The notes below the pieces were generated by a model. The model was not told the DNA's origin. It worked only from the letters and a program-made list of their open reading frames with translations, and did not search any database. Shown here piece by piece: positions 12,326 through 28,078 of a stretch of 64,000 nucleotides of DNA. Origin of the DNA: Porogramme epimiltina (Eukaryota; Basidiomycota; Agaricomycetes; Polyporales; Polyporaceae); the NCBI GenBank assembly GCA_900155495.1, contig FTLJ01000295.1, forward strand, positions 1 through 64,000. Direction: 5' to 3'. A program made the position numbers and the translations under genes. The number at the start of each line of letters is the position of its first letter. The first letter of the stretch is position 1.

Positions 12326-14280
12326 TTACATTACAATACACGATCTCCACCAAGTCGTCTCCCGCGGCCTTGTGGCCATCTCGCCCTGAGACCCTAGAAC
12401 CTCGCTTAGCGACTGTTCTGCCTCCTTCCATTGATCCTGGACAGGCTCTTTCCACTGCCACTGCCAGATCTCACGTATCGCCGTCTCGAGCTCTGCCAGG
12501 CGTGTCTTCGTCTCCTCGGTATTCGTGTCTATACCGTCGTAGAGTCCGGGCCAGTTGAACTCATACATGAGCCCAACCTTGTGTGCGTTCTGCACAACGC
12601 GACGAGCGAAAGGCAAGCGAACGTTCTGGTATATGTTGAGGATGTCCGCCACTTGAGCCAATGTGGTTCCCGGATTACCGAGGAGAAGGCCGAGTATATA
12701 TGCGTCCTGCACGACGGATCAACGATGGAAGGCGGCTGTGCAGAGATTTGTAAGGCTCACCTCTATGGCTTGTCCGCCGCCTGCACCGAAGTGCGTTGTC
12801 ATTGCGTGAACCTGGGGTATAAGAGTGAGCAGGTATTTTTGAATGAACTCGTCATACACACAGCGTCACCCATGAGCGCGACCCTGCCAGAGACCGAAAA
12901 CGGTAAATTGTCTATTTCATGTATCGCCCACAACGTCGGTTTCTCTACACACTGTATGATGGTGATATATCGAGTGGACTTATACGCGTTAGTAATAATA
13001 ATCACTCACCGATAGCATTTCATCAACTTCTGGCTCCCAGCTTGTGAAATGCGCAACTAACTCGTCCCGTGATGCATCGGTCACCCACTTGCGGGGATAT
13101 GGCGTTCCCTCTGCACCAGGAATGGTCACGAACCCAATCCAGTTGAGGTATTTGCCGTGTGATATGGGGTACGTGATAATGTGCTAGAATACAAGGGCCG
13201 TCAGTTTGCTATACAAGGAAGAACCACGGGCACAAACCTTCCTTCTACCTGAGTACTGGAACCTACGTCAGCTGCCTGTTCAGAACCAGTCGACGGGGCA
13301 CAACCTACACTCATGGGCGCCTTAATCTCTAGCGCATGGTGCTTTGGATTCACGGCCTGCATCTTCTCCGTCGGGATGAGGTACCTATATGCCACTGTCC
13401 CCGTCCACTTCGGATTGGCCCGCCGGCACCGCTCGCACTCGTCCTTCGTCAATCCTCCGCCCGCCGAGCCCTTCCCGCCCAAGCACTCGCGCGCATGGGC
13501 GTACTCGTACATTGACGCACGCGTCTTGGACTTTATCCCGTCGGCGCCGACGATCACGTCTGCCTCTGCCACAGACCCGTCGGCGAAGTGCAGCACGTAC
13601 GCGCCATTGAGGTGTTGAGGCTCCGAGTACTTGGTAAGGCGCTTCGACGTGTGGATCGTACAGCTAGCAGGAAGGTGCCGGACGAAAACGTCGACCATGT
13701 CCGCGCGGTGCATACTGGTCGCACCGTCTATGTCCGAGCGTCAGTGTGTACGAGGACCGTGACAGAAGGGGATTTGAGACATACTAGGCACCATGACTCG
13801 TCCGAACTCGTAACCATCGCGCGGCCAGTCTGACTTGCGGAAGACGAACCCAGTTTCTGTTCAGGATGTTGTTCATATGTCATCTAACCTTGTAAGCAAG
13901 AAGGGCGTACTGGGTTCGTCTCTGCCACCTCCGTTGCCTACATCGATGCTGTTGCCACCCTTCGACTCTACCATCTTGACTGCTTCGTTAGAGAGGTCCT
14001 CGTACATCCCCAGTGCGCGCATTATCGCCCAAGTACGCGGCCACACAGTGATTCCGGCGCCGACCGTAGTGATCTCGGTACCAGATTCGTAGATGTCAAT
14101 TTGCACAGGGGACGAGGGGTCCTCTCTACGCCCGAGCGCGACGGCCAGCGTGAGCCCCGCTATCCCGCCTCCGCTAGAATGGGTCGCGAATTTAGGCACA
14201 GTAGCAGATAATAGGCATAGTAACACGTACACAATGGCAAGGCGAAAGCGCGGCTTCACAGATGCGGTGCCGTCAGGCAT
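12326..14280 (-). CDS. FAD-dependent monooxygenase, salicylate-hydroxylase type, 8 exons
   Basis: On the minus strand, exons 14280-14231, 14173-13911, 13856-13785, 13727-13249, 13183-13010, 12951-12862, 12811-12761 and 12706-12326 give 519 residues. These enzymes use NAD(P)H and O2 to hydroxylate aromatic or polyketide substrates in the cytosol. The N-terminal dinucleotide-binding motif reads GGGIAG (residues ~18-23), followed by the IDIYES strand end. The DG motif is VIVGADGIKS (~185-192). The second FAD motif is VALMGDA followed by VHAMTTHFGAGGGQAIEDA (~371-395), in which GAGGGQ is diagnostic. Splicing is required: all three motifs are split or flanked by introns. The C-terminal ~80 residues are helical and Trp/Glu-rich. 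The substrate is unknown; the class fits phenolic degradation or secondary metabolism. Confidence 0.85.
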
Positions 14281-15820
14281 ACTGTGTAGAGTAGCAGCAA
14301 GAGCGGAGCAGATGGAAACGAGGCGCGGGCCCAGTAGCCCATCGGACCCTCTCTGGACAGCAATATGTACGCCTGCGCAACCGCAAGGGTGAGGGGGCCC
14401 GCGTGAGAAGGCTCACCCCCTCATCCCGCCTTGTGCGCTCACATGAGGTCGGACGATCTGTGGGAGGGACTGCTGAGACGAGTGCGAAGCTCGGTAAGCG
14501 CGACGGTCGCACACGGGGAAGGCTAAGCATGGTGGCCACTCACGCCGCGTTTGTACGTACGCGCGGGCTCGCAGAGTTGAGCGGCGGAGGGCAGACGTTC
14601 CGTCGGGCGCCGCGATGCGCGGCGGCGGGGCGGCGCCAGCGGTGCGGGGCCTATTCTCGGCGCGCGACGTCTATATCCGCGCGCAGGGCCGAGATGGGGT
14701 GAGCTTGAGAGTTGGAGGCCGCCGTCTCGGTGCGAGGAAGCTTAAGGGGCGAATGTGGGGCGCACGGACGTCGCGTGCACGGCGGCTTACGCCGACGGCG
14801 CAGGACCCACGCAAGGGCCCGCGCAGCCTCGAGGGAGAAGCTGATCTGGGGCAGGGTCCTGACCCACCCGTGCGCGACGAGCGGGTTATGTGGGTCGCGG
14901 CACGGGGGGACCCACTTGTTGGAGCCGTTTATGTCGGGGGAAAGCCGCCGGCCGCCGCGAAGGAGACGGATGGGAAAGCGCGAAGGGACGAGAGGCTTCG
15001 CGACGGCTCGTGTTTCCGTTCAATGAGTCCGTCATAGGATCTCAGCGGTACCTTTACCGCATAGATTGGTCTAATGAAGATCCGCTTAGTGATGAGGTCA
15101 GATCAAAGTGCAAAAGCGGTGCGTACTGGAGAAGGCATTTCGACAAGATGGCCTGGAGAATGCCAACCTTGGTCCTGGAGGTTGCGGTTAAAACTTGCGT
15201 ATAGCCGATATATTACAACTTGGGCTACATGTAAGCGGCGGAGTTTGAAACAGTAAACATCGTTATCAATGAGTGACGCTGGGGTCCTTTACAGCGCACG
15301 CCCAAACCTCCAACGGAGGGTTCAAGGTCTGCTGATTCGATTGACGAGGCGGCTCGTGCTATACCCTACAACATTACAGCAACTAGCAAATAGCGTACGA
15401 TCGGGTGTTCTACACGGGATTCTACGCGTGGACAGTATGTACAGTACTACGGAGGAGGTCGGGGGTGGGTGTATGCTACAGTACCGGGAAATGAGGAGCG
15501 AAGTCCGAATAGGGGATACGTAGACTGGTGGCAGAAGATAGTGAAGTGCGAGTGGGTGTCCGTGATGATGCAGCGGCATGCAGAGGTGCGTCATGTGATG
15601 TCAGCAGACAGAGACAGTAGAGTTCGCGAAGTCCGTGCGGGATTAACAGATAGAAGGCGGGTGATGTGGGAAGGTAGGTAAGGATCGAACGCGCTCAAGG
15701 GAGCACAAGGGGATAATGATACGAGACAAGTCCGCGTTCGAGTCCGAGTCCGGAGTGCGTGAGAAGGGTTATATGCACTAGATACGGCACGGAAGAATGT
15801 CTGTGCGAGAGGGAGGCCGC
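14281..15820. other. Intergenic, no supported gene
   Basis: The first few hundred bases are the FAD monooxygenase promoter (minus strand). 14400-15040 is very GC-rich with Arg-rich spurious frames. 15040-15820 is more balanced and shows no domain or splice structure. The last part is probably GMC 3' UTR. Confidence 0.45.
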
Positions 15821-18157
<2,337 letters not shown>

Positions 18158-18227
18158 TTAGTAACGATCGACTGGAGCAGAAAAAGGTCGTGAAAATGAA
18201 TGGGGGAGGGCGCGTCGCCGAGCGCGG

Positions 18228-18238
18228 CTTTATAAATG
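18228..18238 (-). promoter_or_regulatory. TATA box of the GMC oxidoreductase gene
   Basis: On the minus strand this reads CATTTATAAAG, about 120 nt upstream of the ATG at 18109, a canonical TATA match in otherwise GC-rich sequence. Confidence 0.5.
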
Positions 18239-20778
18239 GACGCGTTTGGCATGCCGAGGAGCGAGGACGAGGCCGGGGACGAGTGGCCGGAAGAGGCGAC
18301 ACGGTCGGAGCCTCTGAGCGAGGACGAGTGGCTGATTTGGGCCGAGGCCGCCTCCGTTCCGACTCCGCGGCGCGCTGCCCCGAACTCGAACGGTCCAGGT
18401 CGCGGTCGTCCTGCGCCAGGCACTGCCCCTCCCCGACAAGACGCTCATCTACCAGCACACGGCCAGAGTCCGCCTTTGCAACACGGACGGCTCGAGAACA
18501 TCCTCGCGGCCTCCTCCTCCTCTCCCCGACCAGACCCAACAATTTCCGGGCGTCCTCCGCGTGCCGCACCGCCGTCCTGTCATTCCGTAGCCGCCGTCCT
18601 TGGCGCCCCACAATGTCATCGTCCGCAAAAATGCTTCACCCGCCCCTCCATAGCATGCTGCTGCGTCTCCTCCACAGGCCAACGAGGGATGAAAGTCGAA
18701 GGATTGGGGGTTAGGAAAATTGAAATGCTGCGCAAGTCTGCGCAGCGGAGAACAGGGGGAGGGGAGTCAACATGGGGCAGAGCTACGGGACATACGGGAG
18801 TGTTGTCGTGGGCCCAAATGGCGTCCGGCCGACGCTCAATTAATCACAAGGTGGGGAGGAACTTGCACGTTGAGCACGGATCAACAACATCCGCCCACTC
18901 TCCGCAATGACGTACGGAACCTTCCCGTTCCATGCGGCCGTGGTGAAAAGCAGGCGGCTTGGAGTCACACATTCATTGTTTTAGAAACCGCGTTGAAGAA
19001 ATATGTGTAACGGGGCGGGTACACGAATAAGGGTGCACGTGGGCGGAGAGAATGGTAGGAGGGAGGGCGAGGTCGGGCACACCCACTTGTCGAAGGGAGT
19101 TACGGGCCATTCCCGTGGTAGGCGGAAAACGGATGGTTCGGCGAGGGGCTAGGGATGAAAGCAGGGAAAATACGCAGGTGTGGGAAAGGGTAAGAGTACA
19201 AGTGATGGGTAGGGGGAGCGGAGGGTACGTAGCCAGGTTGCAGGCAACAATGAACATACCTCATGCAAACTGCCACCACATCTCCGAGTTCGAGTCCACG
19301 GAACCCTCAGCCCAGCCCAGCCCATGCTCACCCAACAAAGCCGCCTTTCCTATGACTATATCCGTGCGTACCCTCGCTGATGGTTGACAAGGTAGAGGAG
19401 AGCGACGATAAAAGAATAGCGGTCAGAGGTCTTGTGTCGGCTTCTTCCATAATTCAGGGCACTATGCTCGGAGTGGTAGACTTTCAAAGCACTGTCCGAC
19501 TTCTTCTGTCCACACAGGGTAGCATTGAGGAACCAACGGCGACAGGATGGGAAGCAGGGGAAAACCGCGAGGTGACGGCCGGGGCAAGAGAGGTGGGCGT
19601 TCCAGCCAGGGAGCTGGCGCCTGCCCACCCGAAGAGTCTTCAACGGGCGGCTATGTATCTCTCTGCGATTCCGCCGCTGGCGCCGGGCCACGTCTTTTGG
19701 CATCTCCTTCTCTGGTCTTTGTGCTGTTATGCGATATGACGACTGCTTCTGTTGTGGTATGACCTTTAGAAGCCAATTTGTCTTTATTCCTCGAGTGCAA
19801 GACCCTCACTGTCGAGCATCCCGACAACATCCGTCGCTTCCGAAAATGAGCTCAAGTACTAGACCATGTCACAGAAGAACGCGCAGAGATGTTCGGACGT
19901 GCAGATTCCCTACACTACTGCGAAGGTCTTCTTATCCCTCCATCCCACTACTGGGTACTCGCAAGCTGGCACGTTCACAGTAGCCAACGACCTGAAGAAG
20001 GCCATTCGTGCGTTCCTAATTGCCTTGACCTCCTTGTGCCTCGGCGACGTAACGAGAGCGGAGGGCGAGTTCGAGCCAATATACTATTCTCCAACTAATA
20101 ACTCTCCCGCGTCCTCCACACAGCTTTCCGGTATGTACAAGCCGCCACCAATTAATCCTCGCTGACCTTTGCTAGGGCCCAGGCCCCAGGCTCACGTCCC
20201 GTTCTAACTTCTGAAAAGAGTACCCATAAGTAAAAGTATGTGTTCGCCGCCTTTTAGTTATACCAGATAGTTTATTCTCTACTCACTCGCTTTACTAGTC
20301 TCTGGACCCTTTCGGAGAAATTCCACCGGCCCGTGCGTCGCTGTGGCTTCGGTGTCAGTAACACTGGCGTGAAATTTTGCAGCCCCCAACATCGACGCTG
20401 CTGCTCTCGCAACTTCTTGCAGTCATCTTTCCCCTCACCCTATGCCCTCAGCAGGTAAATTTCTCCGTTTTCAACTTTCTCACGGTTCGCGTGACCGCTT
20501 GTGGAGCATAATACTGACCACTTCAATCATGAAGTGCCATTGTCCAATGCCGGTCTTTGATCAAGTCGAGCCGACGCGACGCTTTGCGGGGTCAGGGCGC
20601 TCTATTCAGCCGGGGCGGAGTTTTCTCAGTCACCTTTTATACTCTGTGTGTTGCACGGGGATTGACCACTTCTCTGTTTGCCCTCCCACCACCTCGAAAA
20701 CGAACACCACCCACAAACATCACGGCACGCCGCCCCCCTCTGAAACATATCGTTCGGAACGCCGATCAAGCTTGGTAG
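18239..20778. other. Intergenic, no supported gene
   Basis: A long frame at 18236-18910 (+) is GC-driven, has no recognisable domain and begins inside the GMC promoter, so it is not called. The rest shows only short frames. The last few hundred bases are the likely promoter of the F-box-like gene at 20779. Confidence 0.4.
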
Positions 20779-22312
20779 ATGGCTCCTCATACGACGCCTT
20801 TGCTCACGTTCGACGCTCTCGAGCACATCATGTCGTTCTCAGAGCCCGGAACGATCTCTGCGTTGATGAAGACAAATCGTGCCCTCCGCCACAATGGCGC
20901 AAAGTATCTCCTCGACCAAGATTACATCAAACTGGCAAGTGAACATGATGTTACCTCATGGATGGATTTCATGATGGTCGAACGGGGGTACCGTTTTCAC
21001 TATCTTCGGGGTCTTGAGTTCCAGATGAAAGAGATCCCCGAAGCCAACGCCTACGTGCTCGAGCGGTTCTTCACCATCTACCGTCAGTCTCTGCGGATCA
21101 CTGCCCTATCCTTACCACACTCTCAGTCGTTCCTCAATTCCAACTTGACCCTTGTCAACGCTATCGCCCGCTTGTCCTCGCTCACAGTCATCAAGATGGA
21201 ACGGATAGGCCCGCTCTCCGTCAAGCTGCTTCGCTCCCCCTGGATCCACCTGACACGCGTAGCACTCAATATGCGTCACCCGCGCGGAGACTGGATTGAC
21301 AGCGGCATTGCCACGGACGAGCCTCTATTCCTTCTACGCAACTCCATGAGTAGTCTCACCGAGGTTGTATTATCTGGCAACCACGCCTACCTTCGCGACG
21401 ATGCCGACAAACCTTTCTACGACGAGGTGTACCCACGAGTCCACACGCTCGAACTCCCCGACTCCACGAAGCACCACGCTGCAGTACTATATGCGCACGC
21501 GTTCCCGAACCTACGTCGCCTCCACTTCGAGCTTAGCATCGAGGATATTTGGAGGAGGCTCACCGACTCGATCGAAGATTTGCACGAGGAAAACATCTAC
21601 TCTCAAGCGGCCCACGCCCACGTGATGTGGAACGACCTGGATGTCTTCACAGCGTCGCTCTCCGGGGCCTATATCCTCGCACTCCAGTGCCCAGTCAAGA
21701 CTGTAAGCCTATGGGGGGTGAAGATGGACGCCGACATGCTCCTCGCTGTATTGCAAGGCACGACGCCACGCAACCTCCGTCTGAGTTGCTTCGTGTCCGA
21801 GGACTTCGCGCCACCGCTCCGCGCCGTGCTGCGCGCCCCGTGCGCCGCGCGCCTCGAGTCTTTCGAGGCCCTCTCAATAGTCCCCGCAGTGCTAGAAGCA
21901 GACGCGGAAGCCATGATGGTACGTCCCCTTCCCTCACAGCCGTCCCTGCGCACCTCAGACTCACGCGCGCCCGCAGACGGATATCATCGACACCCTCAGC
22001 GCACTCCCGGAGACGGTCACCGCGATCGGGCTCGCACTCGTCTGCACGCCCAGGCGCATAAGTCTCAGGCACGGATTCCCACTCTGCTGGACAGTCCCCG
22101 TGGAGGCGTACCTCACCGCGCTCGACCTACCCGCCTTCGCCGCGCGCGTCCGCGCCGCGGTACCGTCGGCGGGCACAGTAGTGCTCGCGGTCAAGAGCAT
22201 GCGCAAGCGGCCGCTTGTCATGTTCCGGGATGGGACGGGATGTGAGGGCTTTGAGACCCGAGCGGCAGATATGGTGTTGCAATGTGGGGAATTATCGCCT
22301 GCTCTTCGCTGA
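20779..22312 (+). CDS. F-box-like protein with leucine-rich-repeat-like body (2 exons)
   Basis: Exons 20779-21918 and 21977-22312 (donor GTACGT, acceptor CGCAG) give 491 residues. Residues ~8-45 (TFDALEHIMSFSEPGTIS...LMKTNRALR) match the spacing and hydrophobic pattern of a degenerate F-box. The remainder has repeated LTRVALNM, LTEVVLSGN, LRRLHFELS and LRLSCFVSE strand-turn units, as in the LRR-like bodies of the very numerous agaricomycete F-box proteins. Such proteins are usually substrate receptors of SCF ubiquitin ligases; partner and target are unknown. The ATG is the first in frame and follows a pyrimidine-rich leader. The second exon is notably GC-richer than the first. Confidence 0.7.
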
Positions 22313-23415
22313 GGGCCTGCGTTGATGGGCTACCAGGGACAGATGGTAAACGGAAGTGTGACTTTTTTGTGCAATGCTCGGTGTGTGGTTTGTAGATGAA
22401 GGTATGAAATATCATGTCATGAGTCTGGGAACGCCTATTCTCACATTAGCGTCGTTTCCTGTCCTGAGTTCCCTTACAACCCTTTTTTGTCAGAAACACT
22501 CAACACTCCTCTGTATCGACCTCGGAAGCTCTGGTAAGGCCTTTTCTCCATCAGCGGTACTCTCACATCTATCCTAAAGGCTTTACCACAATGATTAACA
22601 TGAGACGTCGTTAGCATTGGTATGCACTTGTCTCTCTTTTCTGTCTCTATCTGCCTCAACCCTTCCCAGCCTGGGGGCACCAGAATAAACTCTAGATTTC
22701 CGGGATATCCATCCACGGTATCTCCGCCATCCCCGGTCTCCTCTATAGATCTTATGTGCGCACCCTCGTATTTGGCGTCACCTTCTGGGCAGCCTCGGTA
22801 GCGGACTAGAACTCTTAGCTACGCCAGAGGTGGAAACTAAACCTATGCCCAGGTGAGTGCAGGCACAGTGCTACTAGGACGAGTTTTCGAGACATGCTCC
22901 CAACTTCCAACTGGGCGGACAAACGTCTGAACGGGCGGCTTACGCTGAGTAGACGATCCAAGTGGAGGGGCTCGCCGAGGCCCCTACCAGAGCCGCCCAC
23001 AAGATCTACAAAGTCTACATCCTTTTCCCCGTCCGTTTCTCAGATCTCCTATTTGTCGTTTCCCATCTATTAATTCGTCCCGTGTACCCTGGAAACATCT
23101 GAATACCCGTCACGACTCACACTTCTATCCCACACCTAATCAGGCGTCTTTAGAAAAACCCGACCCCGCACCGTTTGATCTGTCCGCTAAATGCCTTCCT
23201 CATTTCTGCTCACTCTGCACGTGGCTTTTTGTCCCTCCATTGTCAGCCTCATTGGCGCCCCTATCATTACCCTGATCCAGTTATCCTGCCGTTCGTGAAT
23301 CCTCTCAACGAGTCGCTGTACCCTCTCCCACGAGTGGAAGTCTTGTCCAAATTTGTAACCTGAGCCCTGTAAGTTCGACGGTTGCACGTCAGTATTGGGT
23401 AGCACTTACAGAGAG
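22313..23415. other. Intergenic, no supported gene
   Basis: Balanced base composition with only short open frames (<85 codons), none with family resemblance. The right edge is the 3' flank of the first HET-domain gene. Confidence 0.45.
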
Positions 23416-25543
23416 CTATGTCATCATTGCGTACCTCACAAACAGCTCTTGAGTATTGGTTCCAGGATATTGATGCACTTTGAATGAAATATAGACCCTG
23501 ATGACCTTCTTTGTATCGGGATCGACCAAAGCTGCGAAATCCCGGCTTCCCGATGACTGGTCACTGTGACCGATGTGATCTAGGTTTCGTTGTACATTGT
23601 GACGATTCCCACTGCCACGCAGGGATTCTGGCTCAGGATATCTCAATTCTGGGCGTTGTGACCTCGGAGTTCTAGTCCCCGGGTCCGAATTTGGAGTATA
23701 TCGAAACAGTTGAAGATTGTAGAAACGATCCCACTGAGAGCCATATCCTGAGGAGCATGAATGGAGACCGAGAGTGATCTGGGCGCCAACAGTGAGATTG
23801 TTCTCCGTTTTCCGAGAGGGAATGAGAACAAGAGTCATCACTGGTTTGAATAAGTGCGGAGATGGGTCTCCTCCATGGAGAATATATTGGCCATCAAGTT
23901 TAAGGGAGAATATTTTGCTGAGTTCGTTTTCCTTCGCGAATAGGGAGGGGTTGATGTAAAATGGTCGGCCTTGATTAATATTGACTGTGCCCAAGTTGAT
24001 CCTTGCAAGGAAAACCCTGATGGGGTGAAGCGGGAGTATGCCTGCACGATAGCGGGGCGGGGCAGAGATGTAGACGTCCTCCCAGGACCATGATAAACAC
24101 TTGGCCGACTCTGGTGTGAGCACCAGAACTCGCGCATTTTCACCGTGTAGGCATCTGAAGAGTGATCCCCTGGCGCGGAGAGAGGAGGAGTGTTCGAGTA
24201 AAACTAGGTGTGCTTGGCCTTGCTCTGTCTGGCAATATGTTTTGGCAATAAGGCACCGCTGGTTAGCATTGGTGATGATGCTTGCTACCTGAGTATACGC
24301 GTGCAAAATGCCTCCGGATATATAGAAATAGGGTCTTTTAGTGTTCGGGGAAACTGCCAGAGAGGTCTGGACAACCATTTTGAGCAGAATTTTACAAGAC
24401 TTTATTTAAAGAACTTACAGCATTGATATTGGGCATAACCATAATCTGCTGGCCATACGCGTTAACCGGTGGCGCAGCACCACGCAGCCCAATACTCCTG
24501 TCGGTGATCTTTCCTAAAAGATGGAGCGGGAGTGTGCGATTCTTCTCCAAATAGGTCACTTGTTGGAAGTCGGATGGAGATCGCGCGAGAACATGGTGTA
24601 AGCCTTTCTCTTCGTATCCTGTCATTGGAGTGGCAATCTCCGAGTTGATGTACTCCCAAATCTCACGTGGAGAGTGCGGACGAAGGATAACAAGGGGTCC
24701 CCAGGCAAGGAGCGATGTATCGAATGAAGTCTTTACAATCTCCTCTTGAAGCCGATAGAATGCGTTTCTTTGACCCTCTCCATACATGGTTGGGATCCGC
24801 ACACCGAAGAGGCCAAAGAGGCTGTATGCACGATCCTCTTCCCGTGTTGCCGAGCGGCATGCGGCCCAGGTCATTCGACGGTGTACAGGTATTTGAGTGA
24901 TGTCATCCTTAAACGTCAGGACGGTTTCTGGGATCTTGGAGGATTTTTCGATCTCTTGAGCCAAATCGTGCTTATTACCGAGTAAAGTCCATCCCAGCGA
25001 AAAGAATAAAACATTCCTCGGCGCCAGGAGCTCCTGCAGTGTCCAGCATCGCTTGTGCCACCGGCTGTTATGAAAGTTTCCAGTTGGGAACATGCTACCT
25101 GTTGAGGGCATCGTTCCGGAATGCGACTGGATATCGGGGACATCTTCCAAGTAGACGAAGCAGACATCTGCAAGAGCGTAGTAGGTGAACATAGAGTTGA
25201 TCGCTTCGCTCAAGTCAGAGCTACTTGTTTTATCGATGCAACAAGTATCTGCCCATCCCCATTCGTAACCGTAGGTGCGAGATATCGCCAAGAATTGCTG
25301 GACTTTCCGCGATAACCGTGTCCATGAGTGCTCAGTGTTTGGATGGGGATTTTGGCCCCATGAAGAAGGCGCAGAAGCTTTAAGTCCTATGACGTGGCTC
25401 TGATCGGAATATACGTTCACGTTTTGGAAAGTATCTTCTCTACCCGGGACCCAGGTGTGCGAGAGGATGGTGTATCCGCCAGGGACCTCCCCAGGGGTTA
25501 GGAAAAATCTCCTCTCGGCTCTGGCGGTGTTCAGAAGCCACAT
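23416..25543 (-). CDS. HET-domain protein 1 (heterokaryon-incompatibility type), 2 exons
   Basis: Minus-strand exons 25543-24419 and 24366-23416, joined by a 52-nt intron (GTAAGT...CCAG), give 691 residues. The start MWLLNT is the usual beginning of this class. HET-domain landmarks follow: GGYTILSHTW (~24), YGYEWGWADTCCIDKTSSSDLSEAINSM without interruption, LADVCFVYLEDV, RCWTLQELLAPRNVLFF, and then SATREEDRAYSLFGLFG...YGEGQRNAFYRLQEE. The C-terminal half is a family-specific region of unknown function. HET proteins act in non-self recognition and programmed cell death in ascomycetes; in basidiomycetes the role is largely inferred. HET-domain protein 2 (34372-36753) is a close paralogue. Confidence 0.85.
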
Positions 25544-26599
25544 CGAGCTGTATGTGATAAGTTATAGTGTACTTAGAAGGACGTAGAGGAATTGAATGAC
25601 ACGTACCTCTCAGCTACTACTTGAGTCAAGGTAATTGTAGTAACCTCGCGGCAACAACGACAGGAAAGAACGAAGGCGGAGATTCCTATGGCACCAGATT
25701 AATCAGAGATACAACAGTAAAAATGTAAAGCTTTTACAGGCTGGTTTGGATAAATGGGTGGGCCGGTGAAAGGGGAGTGTCGAGGGAGGGTGCTCACGCC
25801 AACTCGGAGGCTTTATATTGTACGCGTGTTTTCTCCGCGTATGACTATATAATATTTCACAGGTTCAAGGTCATAATTGGTCAACATTAATACCCGCATA
25901 TACGATTCTTCACTGCCTCATACCGGCAGAATCCCGTCTGCACCGGCTCCTAGCACAGGCACAGCATACGGCATGCCGCACTGACCACCCGGTACACGGG
26001 ATTTCGAAGAATAGTGAAATTGTAAATCCTGTGCAGCGAAAGAGAAAGTGTCCGACATCTTAAGCAACCATCCTCGTCACATTGAGGGAGCCGCTGGGAC
26101 TGCGACCGTAAAGCGAAGCACGGTGACGCAAGACTTGTGTGTGACATGTTTTTTTACCCGCAAATTTAGATATACTCCTCCATTATGAGGCCATGAAACA
26201 ATTGACGAGTGGCAGGATGAGGAGGGTTATTCCGCATACGATAGCCTTGATAGCGCTATTTCTGGATCAACAGCGTTACGATAAGGGCGAGGCCACCATG
26301 CGGACAGCAGCGTGAGGCGGTAAACAGTGGGCAGTGTTACACGCCGGGCTAATGCAGTGTCTTCATCTTCTGACGCCTGGAGCGAGGGAAAGTTTCTTCG
26401 CGGATTTAGAGTTCTGGTACAGTGCACAGCTAATATACAAATTCCGCATTGCCAAGATCGAAGGGGCGACGTGCATGGAAGAGTACGTGTAGATTAATTT
26501 TCTGCCGGAACACAATGGTCGAATGAAGGGCAGAACGAGTCGCGAGAACACTTGCTGGGATTAATGACGGAATCGTCGGCCAGTAAGTGTCCGTAGTCT
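25544..26599. other. Intergenic: HET1 promoter, then ancestral P450-A upstream flank
   Basis: No gene is supported. Sequence near 25800-25860 is AT-rich with TATA-like runs. The right end (about 26574-26608) matches the P450-C upstream region at about 39291-39330, marking it as the left flank of the P450-A promoter before the mobile element inserted. Confidence 0.5.
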
Positions 26600-26608
26600 G
26601 CGTCCGAG
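26600..26608. repeat. Target-site duplication, left copy
   Basis: GCGTCCGAG immediately precedes the left inverted repeat. The identical 9-mer follows the right inverted repeat at 28091-28099. The paralogous P450-C locus has a single GCGTCCGAA here. Confidence 0.75.
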
Positions 26609-27157
26609 GAGCCACCAGAATTTTGCGCAACCGCGCGCAGTTGCGCACGGTGGCGCACGGACAAGCAGAGAGTATTGTCCACACGAGTGTCCTGGTGTGA
26701 TTTTATGGTGGTCTCTTTCGTTAAAGAGCGTGTGTAGGTAGTTATTCCATTGTATATGGTCGTTTTTGTTAGTCACATGTAATGTCTCAGCCGGTTAAAG
26801 AGGAACACTGGGCTTTCGCCCTACACCTGCCACCCTAGTGCTATGTATCACATATCACGGGATGCGAACGAAATGGAGAGATGAGAAGGACAGCACAAGA
26901 TGGGAGAGGGTGGGTGTGTTGAAAATGGAAGGTGTATGCGCGATGAGATAAAATATGATGGGGTAAGGAGCAGAGGATGGAAAAGGTAAGGGAAGTGTGC
27001 ACTGCAGCACACCGAGTTACAGCCCATTCCCAATAAGCCGCGATCTTTCTATTCAGTGGAGGGATAAAATGACATAAATGTCATGAGAAATGGTTTAAAA
27101 CATCACTAAATTTAGCATCGTCATCCATTGAGGGACAGTGATGTCTATGTCAGAGTA

Positions 27158-27395
27158 CGCACAAGGGCGCATGCACTTGCGCACGAGTGCGGGCTTGAGC
27201 GCCGGTGCGCACAGCTTACAGGCGCCGGTGCGCACGAGTGCGCAAGGTGGCGCAAGGGTACGCACGCGTGCGCGCGGTACCGGTGGCGCACGGGTCCGTG
27301 CAATTGCGCACCCCTGCGCACGCTTGCGCACGGATGCTCACATGTGTGCACGGATGTTCAAAACTGTACGCAAGTGGGCGCACACTTGTGCACTA
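27158..27395. repeat. Internal array of degenerate TGCGCAC words
   Basis: Dense imperfect repetition of GTGCGCAC / TTGCGCAC words at ~10-nt spacing, interrupted by GC-rich variants. It lies inside the transposon at 26609-28090 and ends abruptly at an AT-rich segment. Confidence 0.7.
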
Positions 27396-27960
27396 TTATA
27401 ATTACTCTGACTATCCTCAGAATCCGAGCTTAAGCATGCATAACATTGAGTCCCTACGTAATGCGCACAATGAGCTACAAAATGTGGATATTAACTAAGG
27501 TGCAGTGCACATGTATCACTGTAGCTAGTTTTCGTGGATCTCACGGCATGTCTTGATGGTGAGGAGCCTCCTGCAGCACCCAACTCCAAGTCAACCACGT
27601 CAGCTCGAAGGGAAGCTCTTGCCTCAAAAGGAATGTGAAGCATGGCGCACGTCCGCCGCGTGTGTGCAACATTGAGTGGATTATTCGCTAAGTTTTGACT
27701 GCACTGAGGGCATGCAGTAAAATGTATATCATTGATTAGACCTCATTCCATCCAACAAAATTGTTATCGAAAGATTTTACCACATTATGCTATGTACAGA
27801 ATGTCATTTCTGGATCATGTGTGAACTTGAGGCTGACGCTGCATGTTCAAGTTTGAAACCTCTCTGAGCTCGTCTCAGGCCAAAGTTGTGATATGCAAAC
27901 CATAAAGACAAACAGCTACCAATGAATGTACAGTGCACACCTCATTTGACATCCTCGGAC

Positions 27961-28078
27961 GAGTGCGCACGCAACCTGGCGCACGGTGGCGCACGAGTGC
28001 GCACGCGCTTGCGCACGGTGGCGCATGGCTGCGCACGGTTGCGCACGAGTGCGCACGGTTGCGCACGGTTGCGCAAAA
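27961..28078. repeat. Subterminal array of TGCGCACG words
   Basis: About a dozen near-identical 10-nt units of the form GGTTGCGCAC or GAGTGCGCAC lead directly into the right inverted repeat. Such subterminal arrays are often transposase-binding regions; that function is inferred. Confidence 0.75.

Noticed and set aside
18236..18910. 224-codon ORF upstream of the GMC gene
   Set aside because: It overlaps the GMC promoter and TATA box, has no domain, and codon use looks random after the first 50 residues.
27128..27433. Small repetitive ORFs across the GCGCAC arrays
   Set aside because: They are translations of the tandem words (Cys/Ala/His/Arg) in several frames at once, with no sign of selection on any one frame.
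27158..28078. CRISPR-like array from the regular GCGCAC repeats
   Set aside because: Units are ~10 nt and degenerate with no spacers, in a eukaryotic genome; they belong to a TIR element.
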